A stretch of DNA of 64,000 bases from Mollicutes bacterium (GCA_003568315.1 PWYL01000004.1:26079-90078); one strand, 5' to 3'; counted from the first letter of the stretch, positions 30,023 to 46,667 are shown. The notes: generated by a model not told the origin, from the sequence alone. A program made the numbers and translations.

Positions 30023-33000
30023 GTGAGCTACTCGATTGTCAAATACGGTAGAAAGCGCGAAAGAAGGAACTATTCCCGCATCAAATCGCAAGTGGAACTA
30101 CCGAATCTCATTGAAGTCCAGACCAAGTCTTTCTACTGGTTCATAGAAGAGGGGCTCAAAGAACTCCTCAAGGACATTTCGCCGATCGAGAACTTCACCG
30201 GCGGCTTGGAACTCTATTTCGAAGACATCGAATTCGATGCACCGAAGCATACCGTGCATGAAGCCCGTGAAAAAGAACTGACCTACGCCTGTCCGCTGCG
30301 CGTCGGCGTGAAACTCGTCGACCACAGCACAGGCGTGATTCAACGTCAGAAGATTTTCATGGGTGATTTTCCGTTCATGACCGACCGGGGCTCGTTCATC
30401 ATCAACGGCTCCGAACGGGTCATCGTGAGCCAGATCGTCCGGAGCGCGGGCGTATTCTTCGACAAGGAAGTCGACCGCAAGACCCTCCGGAGCCGCTATC
30501 TCGGACAGATCATCCCCAACCGCGGCGCCTGGCTCGAATACGAGACCGACTCGAAGAATGTGCTGAACGTCAAACTCGACCGTTCGAAGAAGATTCCCTT
30601 GACAACGCTTCTCAGGGCGATCGGTCTTTCGACGGACGAACGCATCCTCGACCTCTACAAGAAACACGCCCATATCGACCAGACACTCGAACGCGACAAC
30701 ACGAAATCCAGCGAAGAAGCGATCCTCGAAGTGTATTCGAAACTCCGCCAAGGCGAGACCGCGACAGTCGACGGCGCCATCAAGTTCTTCGTGAGCCGTC
30801 TTTTCGATGCGAAACGCTACGAACTCGCCAAGGTCGGACGTTTCAAGGTCAACCAGAAACTGAACGTCTTGAACCATGTCCGCGGCAAGCCGTTGGCCGA
30901 GGATCTCGTCGATCCCGAGACCGGGGAGGTCCTCGTCGAGAAGGGTGTCACCATCGACAAGAAGACCGAGAAGATCCTCGATGCGAACCGCCACCTTTTC
31001 ACCCACACGGTGCCCGGTGTCTTGGCGCACGATCTCGATTATGATTTCGCCGAGCAGAAGGACATCCTCGACGCCAACCCCTATCTCGAGCATCTCTCCG
31101 ACGAGGAGAAACTCTCCGCTATCAAGGCGCAGCGTTTCCTTTCGGCCGAAGAATACGCAAAAGCGCATCTCGAAGCCCAAGGCCTCACCAAGAAGAAATT
31201 CATCGACAAGGAAGGCAACAAGGCCTACGACGAGATGGTCACATCCATCGAGGAGACGCTTGCCAAGGACGAACTGGAACTCTCGCTCGCGAAAGTCGAG
31301 ATTCTCGACATCAAGCACACGAACAAGGACGATGAAGAAATCGACGTCCGGGTGATCGGCAACGACTCTTCCGAGACGGAGGAACATCTCACCCCTTCCG
31401 ACATCATCGCTTCCGTGAGCTATTATCTGAACCTCATGGACGATTACGGAAGACTCGACGATATCGACCATCTGGGCAACCGTCGGCTCCGACTCATCGG
31501 CGAACTGCTCAAGAACCAGTTCCGGATCGGCCTTTCCAAACTCGAAAAGAACGTCATGGACCGCATGAGCACCCGCGACACTTCGGAGATGACGCCGCAG
31601 AACCTCATCAACATCCGACCCTTGACTTCTTCCATCAAGGAGTTCTTCGGCTCTTCGCAGCTCTCGCAGTTCATGAGCCAGACGAACCCCTTGGACGAGA
31701 TCACCCACAAACGCCGCATAAGCGCGCTCGGTCCCGGCGGTCTCACCCGCGACCGCGCCGGTTTCGAGGTGCGCGACGTGCATTACTCCCACTATGGAAG
31801 GATCTGTCCCATCGAGACCCCCGAAGGGCAGAACATCGGGCTTATCAACAGTCTTTCCACTTATGTCCGGGTGAACGAGTACGGTCTCATCGAGACGCCC
31901 TACCTCAAGGTGCGACGTGAGGAAAAAGACAAAAAAGACGTGGAGCTCTATGTGACCGCTGAACATCTCTTCCTCACCGCCGACCAAGAAGAAGAATACG
32001 TCATCGGCCAGGCCAACATCAACCTCGATGACGACATGCGCATCGTCGACGACCACGTCGTCGCACGCCACATGGGCGAGACCAAGATGCACCACAAGCA
32101 CGAGATCGACCTCATCGACGTCTCGCCGAAACAGATTGTCAGTGTGTCCACAGCCTGCATCCCCTTCCTCGAACACGATGACGCGAACCGTGCCCTGATG
32201 GGCGCGAACATGCAACGGCAGGCGATTCCCCTCTTGAAACCCGAGGCCCCCTATGTGGGCACGGGCATCGAGCACAAGGCCGCAAAAGACAGCGGTGCCT
32301 GCATCGTGGCGCAGCGTGACGGCGTTGTGAAGTATGTCGACGCAAGAAAAATCCTCGTCGAGGAGGAAGACGGCAACAACCGCACCTACCATCTCGAGAA
32401 ATTCGAACGCAGCAACCAGAGCACGCTGATAAACGAGAAACCGATCGTCCGACCCGGCGACAAGGTTGAAGCCGGCGAAGTCATCACCGACGGACCGGCC
32501 ATGGATGAAGGCGAACTCGCCTTGGGCAGGAATGTCGTCGTCGCCTTCATGACCTGGAACGGCTATAATTACGAGGACGCCGTCATCCTGTCCGAGCGTC
32601 TCGTCAAAGATGACATCTACACTTCCATCCATATCGAGAAATATGAAGCCGAAGCCCGCGACACCAAGCTCGGCAAAGAGGAAATCACCCGCGAGGTGCC
32701 CAATGTCGGTGAGAAGGGACGCCGTTTCCTTGATGAGAACGGCATCATCATCCCCGGCGCCGAAGTGAAAGAGGGCGACATCCTCGTCGGCAAGGTCACC
32801 CCGAAAGGTTTCACCGAGGAGACCCCCGAAGACCGTCTTCTGGGCGCCATATTCGGCAAGAAAGCGCACGAACAGCGCGACACCTCGCTCCGCGTGCCCC
32901 ACGGGGGTGGCGGCATCGTCCATAGTGTGCGGCACTTCTCCCGTGAAGCGGGCGACGAACTCCCGCCCGGCGCGAACGAGGTCGTGCACGTCTTCATCGT

Positions 33001-33787
33001 GCAAAAACGCAAGATTTCCGAAGGCGACAAGATGGCCGGACGCCACGGCAACAAGGGCGTCATCTCGAAAATCCTCCCCGAGGAGGACATGCCCTTCCTG
33101 CCCGACGGCCGCCCGGTCGACATCATGTTGAATCCGTTGGGCGTGCCTTCACGGATGAACATCGGCCAGGTGCTGGAGATCCATCTCGGCATGGCCGCCG
33201 AGAAACTCGGCGTCCACATCGCGAGCCCCGTCTTCGACGGTGTCGAAAGCGAAGATTTGGACGAGATCATGCGCGAGGCGGAACTCAGTCATAACGGCAA
33301 GACCCCTCTCTATTCGGGTCTCACAGGTGAACGTTACGACAACGATGTCGCCGTCGGCATCATGCACATGATCAAGCTCGACCACATGGTCGACGACAAA
33401 CTCCACGCTCGGAGTGTGGGTCCCTACACGCTCGTCACCCAGCAACCGATGGGCGGAAAGGCCCAAAACGGCGGCCAGCGTTTCGGCGAGATGGAAGTCT
33501 GGGCGCTCGAGGCCTACGGTGCGGCCTATTGTCTGCAAGAGATGCTCACGGTGAAGAGTGACGACATCATCGGCCGGAACAAAGTCTTCCGCGCCATCGT
33601 CGACGGCAAGAGCATCCCCGAACCGAGTCTCCCCGAATCGTTCCGCGTTCTGACAAGGGAACTCCAGTCCTTGGGCATCAGCGTGGAACTCATCAACCGC
33701 GACACACATGAGAACGAGGCCCGCAAGAGCCTCGTGGAAGACTCCGCCGAACACGACTATGTGGAAAAATACGGTTTCGATTCCTGA
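30023..33787 (+). CDS. rpoB: RNA polymerase beta subunit (GTG start)
   Basis: Full beta sequence including [32 protein letters not shown] and [13 protein letters not shown]. Confidence 0.99.
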   Translation: MSYSIVKYGRKRERRNYSRIKSQVELPNLIEVQTKSFYWFIEEGLKELLKDISPIENFTGGLELYFEDIEFDAPKHTVHEAREKELTYACPLRVGVKLVDHSTGVIQRQKIFMGDFPFMTDRGSFIINGSERVIVSQIVRSAGVFFDKEVDRKTLRSRYLGQIIPNRGAWLEYETDSKNVLNVKLDRSKKIPLTTLLRAIGLSTDERILDLYKKHAHIDQTLERDNTKSSEEAILEVYSKLRQGETATVDGAIKFFVSRLFDAKRYELAKVGRFKVNQKLNVLNHVRGKPLAEDLVDPETGEVLVEKGVTIDKKTEKILDANRHLFTHTVPGVLAHDLDYDFAEQKDILDANPYLEHLSDEEKLSAIKAQRFLSAEEYAKAHLEAQGLTKKKFIDKEGNKAYDEMVTSIEETLAKDELELSLAKVEILDIKHTNKDDEEIDVRVIGNDSSETEEHLTPSDIIASVSYYLNLMDDYGRLDDIDHLGNRRLRLIGELLKNQFRIGLSKLEKNVMDRMSTRDTSEMTPQNLINIRPLTSSIKEFFGSSQLSQFMSQTNPLDEITHKRRISALGPGGLTRDRAGFEVRDVHYSHYGRICPIETPEGQNIGLINSLSTYVRVNEYGLIETPYLKVRREEKDKKDVELYVTAEHLFLTADQEEEYVIGQANINLDDDMRIVDDHVVARHMGETKMHHKHEIDLIDVSPKQIVSVSTACIPFLEHDDANRALMGANMQRQAIPLLKPEAPYVGTGIEHKAAKDSGACIVAQRDGVVKYVDARKILVEEEDGNNRTYHLEKFERSNQSTLINEKPIVRPGDKVEAGEVITDGPAMDEGELALGRNVVVAFMTWNGYNYEDAVILSERLVKDDIYTSIHIEKYEAEARDTKLGKEEITREVPNVGEKGRRFLDENGIIIPGAEVKEGDILVGKVTPKGFTEETPEDRLLGAIFGKKAHEQRDTSLRVPHGGGGIVHSVRHFSREAGDELPPGANEVVHVFIVQKRKISEGDKMAGRHGNKGVISKILPEEDMPFLPDGRPVDIMLNPLGVPSRMNIGQVLEIHLGMAAEKLGVHIASPVFDGVESEDLDEIMREAELSHNGKTPLYSGLTGERYDNDVAVGIMHMIKLDHMVDDKLHARSVGPYTLVTQQPMGGKAQNGGQRFGEMEVWALEAYGAAYCLQEMLTVKSDDIIGRNKVFRAIVDGKSIPEPSLPESFRVLTRELQSLGISVELINRDTHENEARKSLVEDSAEHDYVEKYGFDS

Positions 33788-33806
33788 ATGAGGACAAGGT
33801 GATTTG

Positions 33807-37616
<3,810 letters not shown>

Positions 37617-37623
37617 GACGGTA

Positions 37624-37659
37624 ATGCCGGGTCGCCTTGAGGCGTCCCGGCTTTTTTTC
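37624..37659 (+). terminator. Intrinsic terminator after rpoC
   Basis: gccgggtcgcc-ttga-ggcgtcccggcTTTTTTT. Confidence 0.92.
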
Positions 37660-37678
37660 CGGAAAGGGCGCCGAACCA

Positions 37679-37707
37679 TTGACACACCTGGAACGGTGTT
37701 ATATAAT
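37679..37707 (+). promoter_or_regulatory. Full-consensus promoter of str operon
   Basis: TTGACA-N17-TATAAT. Confidence 0.88.
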
Positions 37708-37819
37708 TACACGTGCGTCAAGTGCGAAAAGCTCCCGTCTATCACGGGTATTCGCCATCATCTTGTCACATTCGACACACATGGATGTGTTGTCAAAAAA
37801 ACAGGAGAGGAGGAACAAC

Positions 37820-38233
37820 ATGCCGACCATCAACCAACTCGTCAGAAAAGGACGCAAGAGCCGCAAGAAGAAGTCCAAGTCCCCGCATCTCGCCATCAAT
37901 TACAACTCGATCAAGCGGCGTTACACGCATCTGCCCAGTCCGCAGAAGCGTGGTGTGTGCGTGCGGGTCGCGACCATGACGCCCAAGAAACCGAACTCGG
38001 CGCTCCGTAAATACGCCCGTGTCCGCTTGACGAACGGCGTGGAAGTGACGGCCTACATCCCGGGAATCGGCCACAAACTGCAAGAGCACAGCGTCGTCCT
38101 CATCCGTGGCGGCCGCGTCAAGGACCTTCCGGGCGTGCGCTATCACATCGTGCGTGGCACGCTGGACGCAGAAGGCGTTGTCGACCGGAAACAGGGACGT
38201 TCGAAATACGGAACCAAGAAGGAAGAAATGTAG
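37820..38233 (+). CDS. rpsL: 30S ribosomal protein S12
   Basis: [50 protein letters not shown]. Confidence 0.99.
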   Translation: MPTINQLVRKGRKSRKKKSKSPHLAINYNSIKRRYTHLPSPQKRGVCVRVATMTPKKPNSALRKYARVRLTNGVEVTAYIPGIGHKLQEHSVVLIRGGRVKDLPGVRYHIVRGTLDAEGVVDRKQGRSKYGTKKEEM

Positions 38234-38270
38234 GTAGGAACAGAACGATTCTTGAAAGGAGGAACCTGCC

Positions 38271-38741
38271 ATGCCCCGCAGAGGACATGTGGCGAAACGG
38301 GATGTACTGCCCGACCCGGTGTACGACTCGAAACTCGTCACGAAACTGATCAACAGCATCATGAAGGACGGCAAGAAGAACACGGCGCAACGCATCCTCT
38401 ACACAGCGTTCGGCCGTATCGAGGAAATCACCAACCGCCCCCCCATTGAAGTGTTCGAGGAGGCGTTGGACAACGTCATGCCCACATTCGAAGTCCGGGC
38501 GCGCCGCGTCGGGGGACAGAACTACCAAATCCCCATGGAAGTGCGAGAAGAAAGACGCTATACGTTGGGACTCCGTTGGATCACCCAATACGCGAGACTT
38601 CGTGGCGAGAAGACCATGGAAGAACGTCTCGCCAAGGAAATCGTCGCCGCCGCGAACGGCGAAGGACAGTCCGTGAAGAAACGCGAAGACATGCACAGGA
38701 TGGCGGAAGCGAACAAAGCGTTTGCGCATTACCGCTGGTAA
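38271..38741 (+). CDS. rpsG: 30S ribosomal protein S7
   Basis: [36 protein letters not shown]. Confidence 0.99.
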   Translation: MPRRGHVAKRDVLPDPVYDSKLVTKLINSIMKDGKKNTAQRILYTAFGRIEEITNRPPIEVFEEALDNVMPTFEVRARRVGGQNYQIPMEVREERRYTLGLRWITQYARLRGEKTMEERLAKEIVAAANGEGQSVKKREDMHRMAEANKAFAHYRW

Positions 38742-38762
38742 TAGCAGGAAGGAGAACGCCCC

Positions 38763-40832
38763 ATGGCACGCAGATACAGCTTGGAAAAGACCCGGAACAT
38801 CGGCATAATGGCGCATATCGACGCCGGGAAGACAACAACGACGGAGCGCGTTCTCTTTCACACTGGAAAAATCCACAAGATGGGCGAGACGCACGAAGGT
38901 TCCTCCCAGATGGACTGGATGGACCAGGAACAAGAACGCGGCATCACCATCACTTCCGCGGCCACGACCGCCTTTTGGCGCGACTACCGCGTGAACATCA
39001 TCGACACTCCCGGCCATGTCGATTTCACCGTCGAGGTCTCCCGCTCTTTGCGTGTCCTTGACGGTGCGGTGACCGTACTCGACGCCCAAGCCGGCGTTGA
39101 GCCCCAGACGGAGACCGTCTGGCGACAGGCGACCGATTACATGGTCCCCCGCATCGTCTTTGTCAACAAGATGGACAAGATCGGCGCGGATTTCGCTTTC
39201 AGCGTGAAATCCCTGGACGAAAGACTCGGCGTGAAGGCGGCGGCCATCCAGTGGCCCATCGGTGCCGAAGTGGATTTCGAAGGCATCATCGACCTCGTGG
39301 AGATGAAAGCCTACCGTTATGACGGCCGCCCGGAAGAAAACGCCGTCGAGATCGACATCCCCGCGGATTATCAAGACATCGTCGCAGAGAGACGGGGCGA
39401 ACTCGTCGAGATGCTCGCCGATTTCGACGACGACATCATGATGATGTATCTCGAAGGCCAAGAGGTGCCCGTGGAAAAACTGAAGGAGGTCATCCGGAAA
39501 GCGACGCTCGATGTCGAATTCTTCCCCGTCCTTTGCGGCAGCGCCTTCAAGAACAAGGGCGTCAAACTCGTCCTCGACGCCGTCATCGACTATCTCCCCG
39601 CACCGACCGATGTCGTCCGCATCAAAGGGAAGGTGAAAAGCGGCGAAGAGGTCCGTGTGAGATCTTCCGATGAAGAGAAGTTCGCCGCCTTGGCCTTCAA
39701 GGTGGCCACCGACCCCTTTGTGGGAAGGCTCACCTATTTCCGCGTGTATTCGGGTGTGATGAAGAAGGGCTCCTATATCCGCAACACGACAAAAGGCCAC
39801 AAAGAGCGCGTCGGGCGCATCCTGCAGATGCATGCCAACCACCGCGAAGAGATCGATGCCGTCTATTCCGGCGACATCGCAGCGGCGATCGGGCTCAAGA
39901 ACACATCGACCGGCGACACGCTGGCCGAAGCGAACTATCCGATCATCCTCGAGCAGATGAACTTTCCCGAGCCCGTCATCAGTGTCGCGATCGAACCCAA
40001 GTCGAAAGCCGACCAGGACAAGATGGGAGAAGCCCTCCAGAAACTCGCCGAGGAGGACCCCACTTTCCGGACCTACACCGACGAGGAGACCGGACAGACC
40101 ATCATCGCCGGTATGGGGGAACTCCATCTTGAGATCATTGTCGACAGGCTCAAACGCGAATTCAAGGTCGGAGCGAACGTCGGCAGGCCGCAAGTGAGCT
40201 ACAGGGAGACCTTCACCACCGAAGCGGAAATCGAAGGAAAATTTGTCCGCCAGACCGGTGGCCGCGGCCAATACGGCCATGTCTATATCCGCTTCGAGCC
40301 CAACCGGGGTGAAGGGTTCGAATTCGTCGACAAAATCGTCGGCGGCGTCGTACCCCGCGAATACATCCCCTCGGTCGAAGAAGGCATCAAAGAGGCTTTC
40401 GAACACGGCGTACTCGCCGGTTATCCGATCATCGACGTCAAAGCCACACTTTTTGATGGCTCCTACCATGATGTCGACTCGAGCGAGATCGCCTTCAAGG
40501 TCGCCTCGTCCCTGGCCGTCCGCGAGGCCAAGGACCGCTGCAAGGCCATCCTCTTGGAACCCGTCATGCTGGTCGATGTGATCGCTCCCGACGACTATCT
40601 CGGGAACGTCATCGGCGACCTCACCGGAAGAAGAGGCAAGGTCGAAAGCCAACAAAGACGCGGCAACGCCCACCAGGTCCGGGCGCTTGTGCCTCTGGCC
40701 GAGATGTTCGGCTATGCGACGAGCCTCCGGTCGAACACACAGGGCCGCGGGAACTACACGATGCACTTTTCCCACTACGAGCCCGCACCGAAATCCATCG
40801 CGGAAAGGATCGTCGAAAAACGCAACGGCTAG
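38763..40832 (+). CDS. fusA: Elongation factor G
   Basis: [43 protein letters not shown]. Confidence 0.99.
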   Translation: MARRYSLEKTRNIGIMAHIDAGKTTTTERVLFHTGKIHKMGETHEGSSQMDWMDQEQERGITITSAATTAFWRDYRVNIIDTPGHVDFTVEVSRSLRVLDGAVTVLDAQAGVEPQTETVWRQATDYMVPRIVFVNKMDKIGADFAFSVKSLDERLGVKAAAIQWPIGAEVDFEGIIDLVEMKAYRYDGRPEENAVEIDIPADYQDIVAERRGELVEMLADFDDDIMMMYLEGQEVPVEKLKEVIRKATLDVEFFPVLCGSAFKNKGVKLVLDAVIDYLPAPTDVVRIKGKVKSGEEVRVRSSDEEKFAALAFKVATDPFVGRLTYFRVYSGVMKKGSYIRNTTKGHKERVGRILQMHANHREEIDAVYSGDIAAAIGLKNTSTGDTLAEANYPIILEQMNFPEPVISVAIEPKSKADQDKMGEALQKLAEEDPTFRTYTDEETGQTIIAGMGELHLEIIVDRLKREFKVGANVGRPQVSYRETFTTEAEIEGKFVRQTGGRGQYGHVYIRFEPNRGEGFEFVDKIVGGVVPREYIPSVEEGIKEAFEHGVLAGYPIIDVKATLFDGSYHDVDSSEIAFKVASSLAVREAKDRCKAILLEPVMLVDVIAPDDYLGNVIGDLTGRRGKVESQQRRGNAHQVRALVPLAEMFGYATSLRSNTQGRGNYTMHFSHYEPAPKSIAERIVEKRNG

Positions 40833-40835
40833 AGA

Positions 40836-40864
40836 TTGAATTAACTTGCATTATAGGCTATAAT
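40836..40864 (+). promoter_or_regulatory. Independent promoter of tuf
   Basis: TTGAAT-N17-TATAAT directly after fusA stop. Confidence 0.7.
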
Positions 40865-40912
40865 ACGGTAAAATAATCTTGTTACAAGACCAATTAAGGA
40901 GGAAAAATACAA

Positions 40913-42103
<1,191 letters not shown>

Positions 42104-42114
42104 CCACACAATGA

Positions 42115-42143
42115 CAAAAAAGAGGCGCGAGCCTCTTTTTTTT
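42115..42143 (+). terminator. Intrinsic terminator after tuf
   Basis: aaaaaagaggc-gcga-gcctctttttttt. Confidence 0.92.
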
Positions 42144-42201
42144 ATCCTTGCGCCTTCCGACAACGGACAGACATTGTATAATGGAAAGTGGGAGTGATTG
42201 C

Positions 42202-42966
42202 ATGTTGGTCGACACACATGTCCATCTGAACAACGAACAGCTTTATGAAGAACTCGAAAACGTGCTGACAAGAGCGCGTGAGAAAGGTGTCGAACGGTTC
42301 CTCGTCGTGGGTTTCGATGCCTTGACGAACACGCGGGCGATAGAAATCGCGAAAGAATACCCGTTCATCCGCGCCACGGCCGGCTTGCATCCGGGCGTGG
42401 CCCCGGAAGTCACCGAGGCGGATTTCGCCGCATTGGAAGAGACCCTTTCCCATCCTGAAATCCGCGCCGTCGGTGAATGCGGTCTCGACTACTATCGCGG
42501 CAAGGAACACAAGAAACAACAACTCGAGGTCTTCGAAAGACAGATCCTTTTCGCCAAGAAAAAAGACCTGCCGCTCGTCATCCACATGCGCGATGCGGCC
42601 GGCGACACCTACCGCCTCTTGGAGAGACACGCGCCGATCAAAGGCGTGATGCATTGTTACAGCGGTTCAAGGGAGATGATGGAGCGCTTCCTTTCTTTGG
42701 GCCTTCACATCTCGTTGGGTGGTCCCGTGACCTTCAAGAACGCAAAGACCCCGAAAGAGGTGGCGCAATCCGTCCCGCTCGACAAACTCCTCGTGGAGAC
42801 GGACGCCCCTTTTCTCGCCCCGCATCCCCACCGAGGGAAACGCAATGAACCCTCGCTCCTTCCCTTGATCGCCAAGGCGATCGCCGAAATCAAGGGCATG
42901 GAGTACGAAGAAATCGCCCACACCACCACGATGAACGCCAACGACCTATTCCGTTTCGGAGAGTGA
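42202..42966 (+). CDS. tatD: TatD family DNase
   Basis: MLVDTHVHLN, GECGLDYYRG, VIHMRDA, ETDAPFLAPHPHRGKRNEP. Confidence 0.94.
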   Translation: MLVDTHVHLNNEQLYEELENVLTRAREKGVERFLVVGFDALTNTRAIEIAKEYPFIRATAGLHPGVAPEVTEADFAALEETLSHPEIRAVGECGLDYYRGKEHKKQQLEVFERQILFAKKKDLPLVIHMRDAAGDTYRLLERHAPIKGVMHCYSGSREMMERFLSLGLHISLGGPVTFKNAKTPKEVAQSVPLDKLLVETDAPFLAPHPHRGKRNEPSLLPLIAKAIAEIKGMEYEEIAHTTTMNANDLFRFGE

Positions 42967-42970
42967 GACC

Positions 42971-44113
42971 ATGAAAACTTTTAGAAAAGCCGTCATTCTT
43001 GTAGTGCTGGGTTTCTTCCTCTTTTTCTTCTCCGGTTGTGAATTCTTTTTCGAGGAGGAAGAACGGATAAACATCAATGAATACACCGAACAGGAACTCA
43101 TCGAACTCATCGAGGGTTTGTTGCCGGAGGCTGAACGAACGGTCCATTACGATTTCGAGGGATTCGAGAAGACCCTGGTCGAGATGATGGAGCAGAACCG
43201 TAGGAGCGTGGTCGGTCTCAATGTCCAAGGCAGCACCTTCTTCACGGGCGGAACCGGATCCGCCGTGATTTACAGGAAAGAAGAGGGACGTTTCTACGCC
43301 GTGACGAACCACCACGTCATCGACAACTACCAAAGCATCGAGGTCGTCTATGAAAAAAACGGCATGCTCTTCACCATCCCTTCCCGCAATGTCGAGGTCT
43401 TGGGCAAGGATGCCACCACCGACCTCGCCGTGATTTCTTTCAAAGCGGAGCACAACTTCCCCGTCGCGACCTTCGCCGATTCCTACGAGGCCCGCGTCGG
43501 GCATTTCGTCTTCGCCGTCGGGAACCCCCTGGGATTCGACTATTTCGGCACCCTGACCATGGGTGTCGTGTCGGGACTTGCCCGCTATGTTCCGGGAAGT
43601 GAGCTGGAAGTCCCATTCATCCAGCATGATGCCGCGATGAGTCCCGGAAACTCCGGCGGAGCGCTTTTCAACCTTGAAGGCGAAATCCTGGGCATCAACA
43701 ACATGAAAATCGTCAGTGAACTGGCCGGCGACATCGGTTTCGCCATTCCCTCCCGGACAGTGGAGAGGATCATCGCCGACCTCGAGGAGAAAGGGTTCGT
43801 GCAACGTCCCTTCTTGGGGATCAGCGCTCTCGCCCAGGTGAGCGATTGCGGACAGGAATACGGTGTCTGTGTGAGCACGGTGGAAGATGGAAGTGGCGCC
43901 GAAGCCGCGGGGCTCCGCCCCGGCGACATCATCATCGGCTACAAACTCGCCGAATGGGAAGACTATGTCGAGGTGTTGAACTTCAACGATTTGCGCGAGG
44001 CCATCCTGAACTCTTCGGTCGGAGACGATGTCAGCCTCCGCTACATCCGCAATGACGAGATCCACGAATCCCCCTACACCACCTTGGGTATCCATCCTGA
44101 CGACGAGGAGTGA
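42971..44113 (+). CDS. HtrA/DegP-like trypsin-family serine protease with PDZ domain, predicted lipoprotein
   Basis: Signal peptide with lipobox FFSGC; catalytic TNHHV, TTDLAV, SPGNSGGAL; C-terminal PDZ-like GLRPGDIIIGY. Confidence 0.9.
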   Translation: MKTFRKAVILVVLGFFLFFFSGCEFFFEEEERININEYTEQELIELIEGLLPEAERTVHYDFEGFEKTLVEMMEQNRRSVVGLNVQGSTFFTGGTGSAVIYRKEEGRFYAVTNHHVIDNYQSIEVVYEKNGMLFTIPSRNVEVLGKDATTDLAVISFKAEHNFPVATFADSYEARVGHFVFAVGNPLGFDYFGTLTMGVVSGLARYVPGSELEVPFIQHDAAMSPGNSGGALFNLEGEILGINNMKIVSELAGDIGFAIPSRTVERIIADLEEKGFVQRPFLGISALAQVSDCGQEYGVCVSTVEDGSGAEAAGLRPGDIIIGYKLAEWEDYVEVLNFNDLREAILNSSVGDDVSLRYIRNDEIHESPYTTLGIHPDDEE

Positions 44114-44952
44114 TGGATGTGGATGCGAAGAAACGTATCGAAGCGATCAGAAAGCGCGTCTCCGTCCGGTCGTTCGCAGATGCGCCCTCGACTGTCGAGA
44201 TGAAGGAGACCATCCGCCGGTTGACCACTTCCCATGCGGGAAGGAAAGGGCCTTTCGGGCACACCTTCCGTCCCTTCTTTGTCGAGAACGTCAAAACGAC
44301 GGGAAGGATCGGCACATATGGATTCATCAAGAACGCTCCCGCTTTCGTGGGCGGTGTGGCCAACAAGGAATTTTTGGCCCTTGTGGATTTCGCCCACGCT
44401 TTCGAACACCTCATGCTTGATCTCGTGGCGGAAGGTTTCGGCACCTGCTGGTTGGCCGAGACCTTCAAACGGGGCAAAATTTCCTCTATCACGAATGTGG
44501 AGGGGTTCATCCCCGCCGTGAGTCCCGTGGGGATTCCCGCGAGAAAAAAATCCTTGCGGGAGCGAGCCATCGCGGGATTGGCCCGGGCGAGAACAAGGAG
44601 GCCTCCGGAAGAACTCTTCTTCCTTTCTTCTTTGGATGAACCCTTGCCGAAGGGACATCCACTCGGAGATGTTTTCGAACTCGTGCGGATCGCCCCTTCC
44701 GGGGGGAACCGGCAACCCTGGCGCCTTTTCATCGAGGAGGGCATCATCCGTCTATACATCAAGAAAAGCGCCGTAAAGAGCCTTTTCCCCGTCAATATCG
44801 GCGCTTTGGACGCCGGTATCGCCTTGGCCCATCTCGAACTCGGTCTGGACCACTTGTCGTATTCCTTCGAATATTGTGATGATGCTGAAGCACCGCCGAG
44901 GAAAGGAATGCTCCATGTCGCGAGTATGAAGGTTTCAGGGGCGGGATTGTAA
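44113..44952 (+). CDS. Nitroreductase family protein, possibly TM1586-type
   Basis: RKRVSVRSFADAPSTVE at N-terminus and second-half motif RIAPSGGNRQPWRLF. Confidence 0.75.
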   Translation: MDVDAKKRIEAIRKRVSVRSFADAPSTVEMKETIRRLTTSHAGRKGPFGHTFRPFFVENVKTTGRIGTYGFIKNAPAFVGGVANKEFLALVDFAHAFEHLMLDLVAEGFGTCWLAETFKRGKISSITNVEGFIPAVSPVGIPARKKSLRERAIAGLARARTRRPPEELFFLSSLDEPLPKGHPLGDVFELVRIAPSGGNRQPWRLFIEEGIIRLYIKKSAVKSLFPVNIGALDAGIALAHLELGLDHLSYSFEYCDDAEAPPRKGMLHVASMKVSGAGL

Positions 44953-44975
44953 AACTGTGCGCAATGGTTTACAAT
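44947..44975 (+). promoter_or_regulatory. Promoter of ychF
   Basis: TTGTAA-N17-TACAAT; TGCGCAA in spacer and TTGCGCAA downstream. Confidence 0.55.
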
Positions 44976-45003
44976 GGTCTTTGCGCAAAGGAGATGGTCG
45001 ACT

Positions 45004-46104
45004 GTGTCACTGAGAGCCGGTATCGTCGGTCTGCCCAATGTGGGAAAATCCACGCTTTTGAACGCCTTGACCGATGCCAACGCTTTGGCGGCGAACTATC
45101 CTTTCGCCACCGTGGACAAGAATGTCGGCACCGTGGTTGTGCCCGATGCGCGTCTGGACCGCTTGGCGGAAATCGTCTCCCCGCCGCGGGTTGTGCCTTC
45201 GACTTACGAATTCATCGATATCGCGGGCCTCGTCAAGGGGGCCAGCCGCGGAGAAGGGCTCGGGAACCGTTTTCTCGCCCACATCCGCGAGGTCGACGCC
45301 ATCATCCAGGTGGTCAGGTGTTTCCATGATTCCGACGTTCCGCATGTGGAAGGCTCGGTCGATGCGCTGCGTGATGTCGAGATTCTCGCGACGGAGTTGT
45401 TGCTTGCGGATTTGGAGGTCGTCGAACGGAGATTGCCGAAAATCTCCAAGAAGGCCCGTCTCGCCGTCGACAAGGAAATCGTCCGGGAGCACGCCCTCTT
45501 GGAAAGGGTGAAAGAGGCTCTCGAAAAGGGCATCGCCGTCCGAAACCTCGATTTGAACAAGAACGAGCGGGCCATCCTGCAGCCGTTCGGCCTGCTCACC
45601 ATGAAACCCGTCCTCTATGTGGCGAATGTGAGCGAAGACGACCTCGCGGGAGAAGACAACCATCGTGTGGCCTCCCTCAAAGAATTCACCGCCTCCGAAG
45701 GGAGCGATATCATCATGATCTCCGCCAAGGTCGAGGAGGAGATCGTCTCCTTGGAAGAAGACGAGCGCGCCGAATACCTGGAGGTTTTCGACCTCGAGGC
45801 CACCGGTCTCGAAAGACTTGTCAAGAAGACCTACGAGACGCTCTCTTTACGGACCTTCTTCACGCACAACGAGAAAGAGGCCCGGGGTTGGACGTTCATC
45901 GCCGGCATGACTGCCTATGAGTGCGCCGGGCTCGTCCACACCGATTTCCAGAAGGGATTCATCAAAGCCGAGGTCATCGCCTTCTCCGACCTCGATGAAG
46001 CCGGCTCGATCGGCCGGGCCAAAGAGACGGGAAAGATGCGTCTCGAGGGTAAGGACTATAAAGTCGCCGACGGCGACATCATCCTTTTCAAGTTCAACGT
46101 ATAA
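45004..46104 (+). CDS. ychF: Redox-regulated ATPase YchF (GTG start)
   Basis: AGIVGLPNVGKSTLLNALT; FTHNEKEARGWTF; TGKMRLEGKDYKVADGDIILFKFNV. Confidence 0.97.
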   Translation: MSLRAGIVGLPNVGKSTLLNALTDANALAANYPFATVDKNVGTVVVPDARLDRLAEIVSPPRVVPSTYEFIDIAGLVKGASRGEGLGNRFLAHIREVDAIIQVVRCFHDSDVPHVEGSVDALRDVEILATELLLADLEVVERRLPKISKKARLAVDKEIVREHALLERVKEALEKGIAVRNLDLNKNERAILQPFGLLTMKPVLYVANVSEDDLAGEDNHRVASLKEFTASEGSDIIMISAKVEEEIVSLEEDERAEYLEVFDLEATGLERLVKKTYETLSLRTFFTHNEKEARGWTFIAGMTAYECAGLVHTDFQKGFIKAEVIAFSDLDEAGSIGRAKETGKMRLEGKDYKVADGDIILFKFNV

Positions 46105-46128
46105 CATTCATACAAAGGAGTCATCGCC

Positions 46129-46620
46129 ATGGAAAATCTCGGTCCCGTCATCATCAATTATCTCTATCTCGCGTTCCTCCTGTTTTTCATCACGTTCTTC
46201 GCGGATATCTTCTATCATTATTTCCGCTATCAGAGGATTGTCCCCCGCAAGATGTTCACCTTCAATCCGGGCGGGCTTTTCGAGCATTATCGGATTGTGT
46301 TTTTCATGTTGCTCGTTCTCGGCTTGCTCCATGCCGCTTTCGGACTCACCCCCTTCCCCGTGGAAGAGGAAGAGGTGAACATCGTGGCCACAATCGTCCA
46401 ACAGTTCATCTTCTTCGTCCCGCTCACCATCTTTTTCATCTTCCTTTTCGTTTTCATCTTCTATGTGGTCTTCGCGATCACGGCGAAAGTGAAAAAACTC
46501 GAGCCCGACGAAAAAAAGGAATATCTCACGGGTCGCGGACATTTCATCGTCCGAGCGTCGTTCATTTTGGGTCTTGTTTTCGGCATCGCCCTCTTTGTGA
46601 CGTTCAATGTGATTCTGTGA
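46129..46620 (+). CDS. Hypothetical membrane protein, about 4 TM segments
   Basis: Four hydrophobic segments; no recognised family. Confidence 0.75.
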   Translation: MENLGPVIINYLYLAFLLFFITFFADIFYHYFRYQRIVPRKMFTFNPGGLFEHYRIVFFMLLVLGLLHAAFGLTPFPVEEEEVNIVATIVQQFIFFVPLTIFFIFLFVFIFYVVFAITAKVKKLEPDEKKEYLTGRGHFIVRASFILGLVFGIALFVTFNVIL

Positions 46621-46667
46621 CGACCCGGAAAAACCAGCGAATCGAGCCCTTAGTGGATGGTGGTTTT

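Noticed and set aside
30098-33046. 982-aa minus-strand ORF antisense to rpoB
   Set aside because: Exact antisense of a certain gene; the long open frame results from codon bias (few TTA, CTA, TCA codons on the sense strand), and the translation has no recognisable domain.
37820-38233. Streptomycin-resistance substitutions in S12
   Set aside because: The [11 protein letters not shown] and [13 protein letters not shown] regions look wild type.
38118-40775. 885-aa minus-strand ORF antisense to rpsG/fusA
   Set aside because: Same codon-bias artefact; no motifs, no SD or promoter context.
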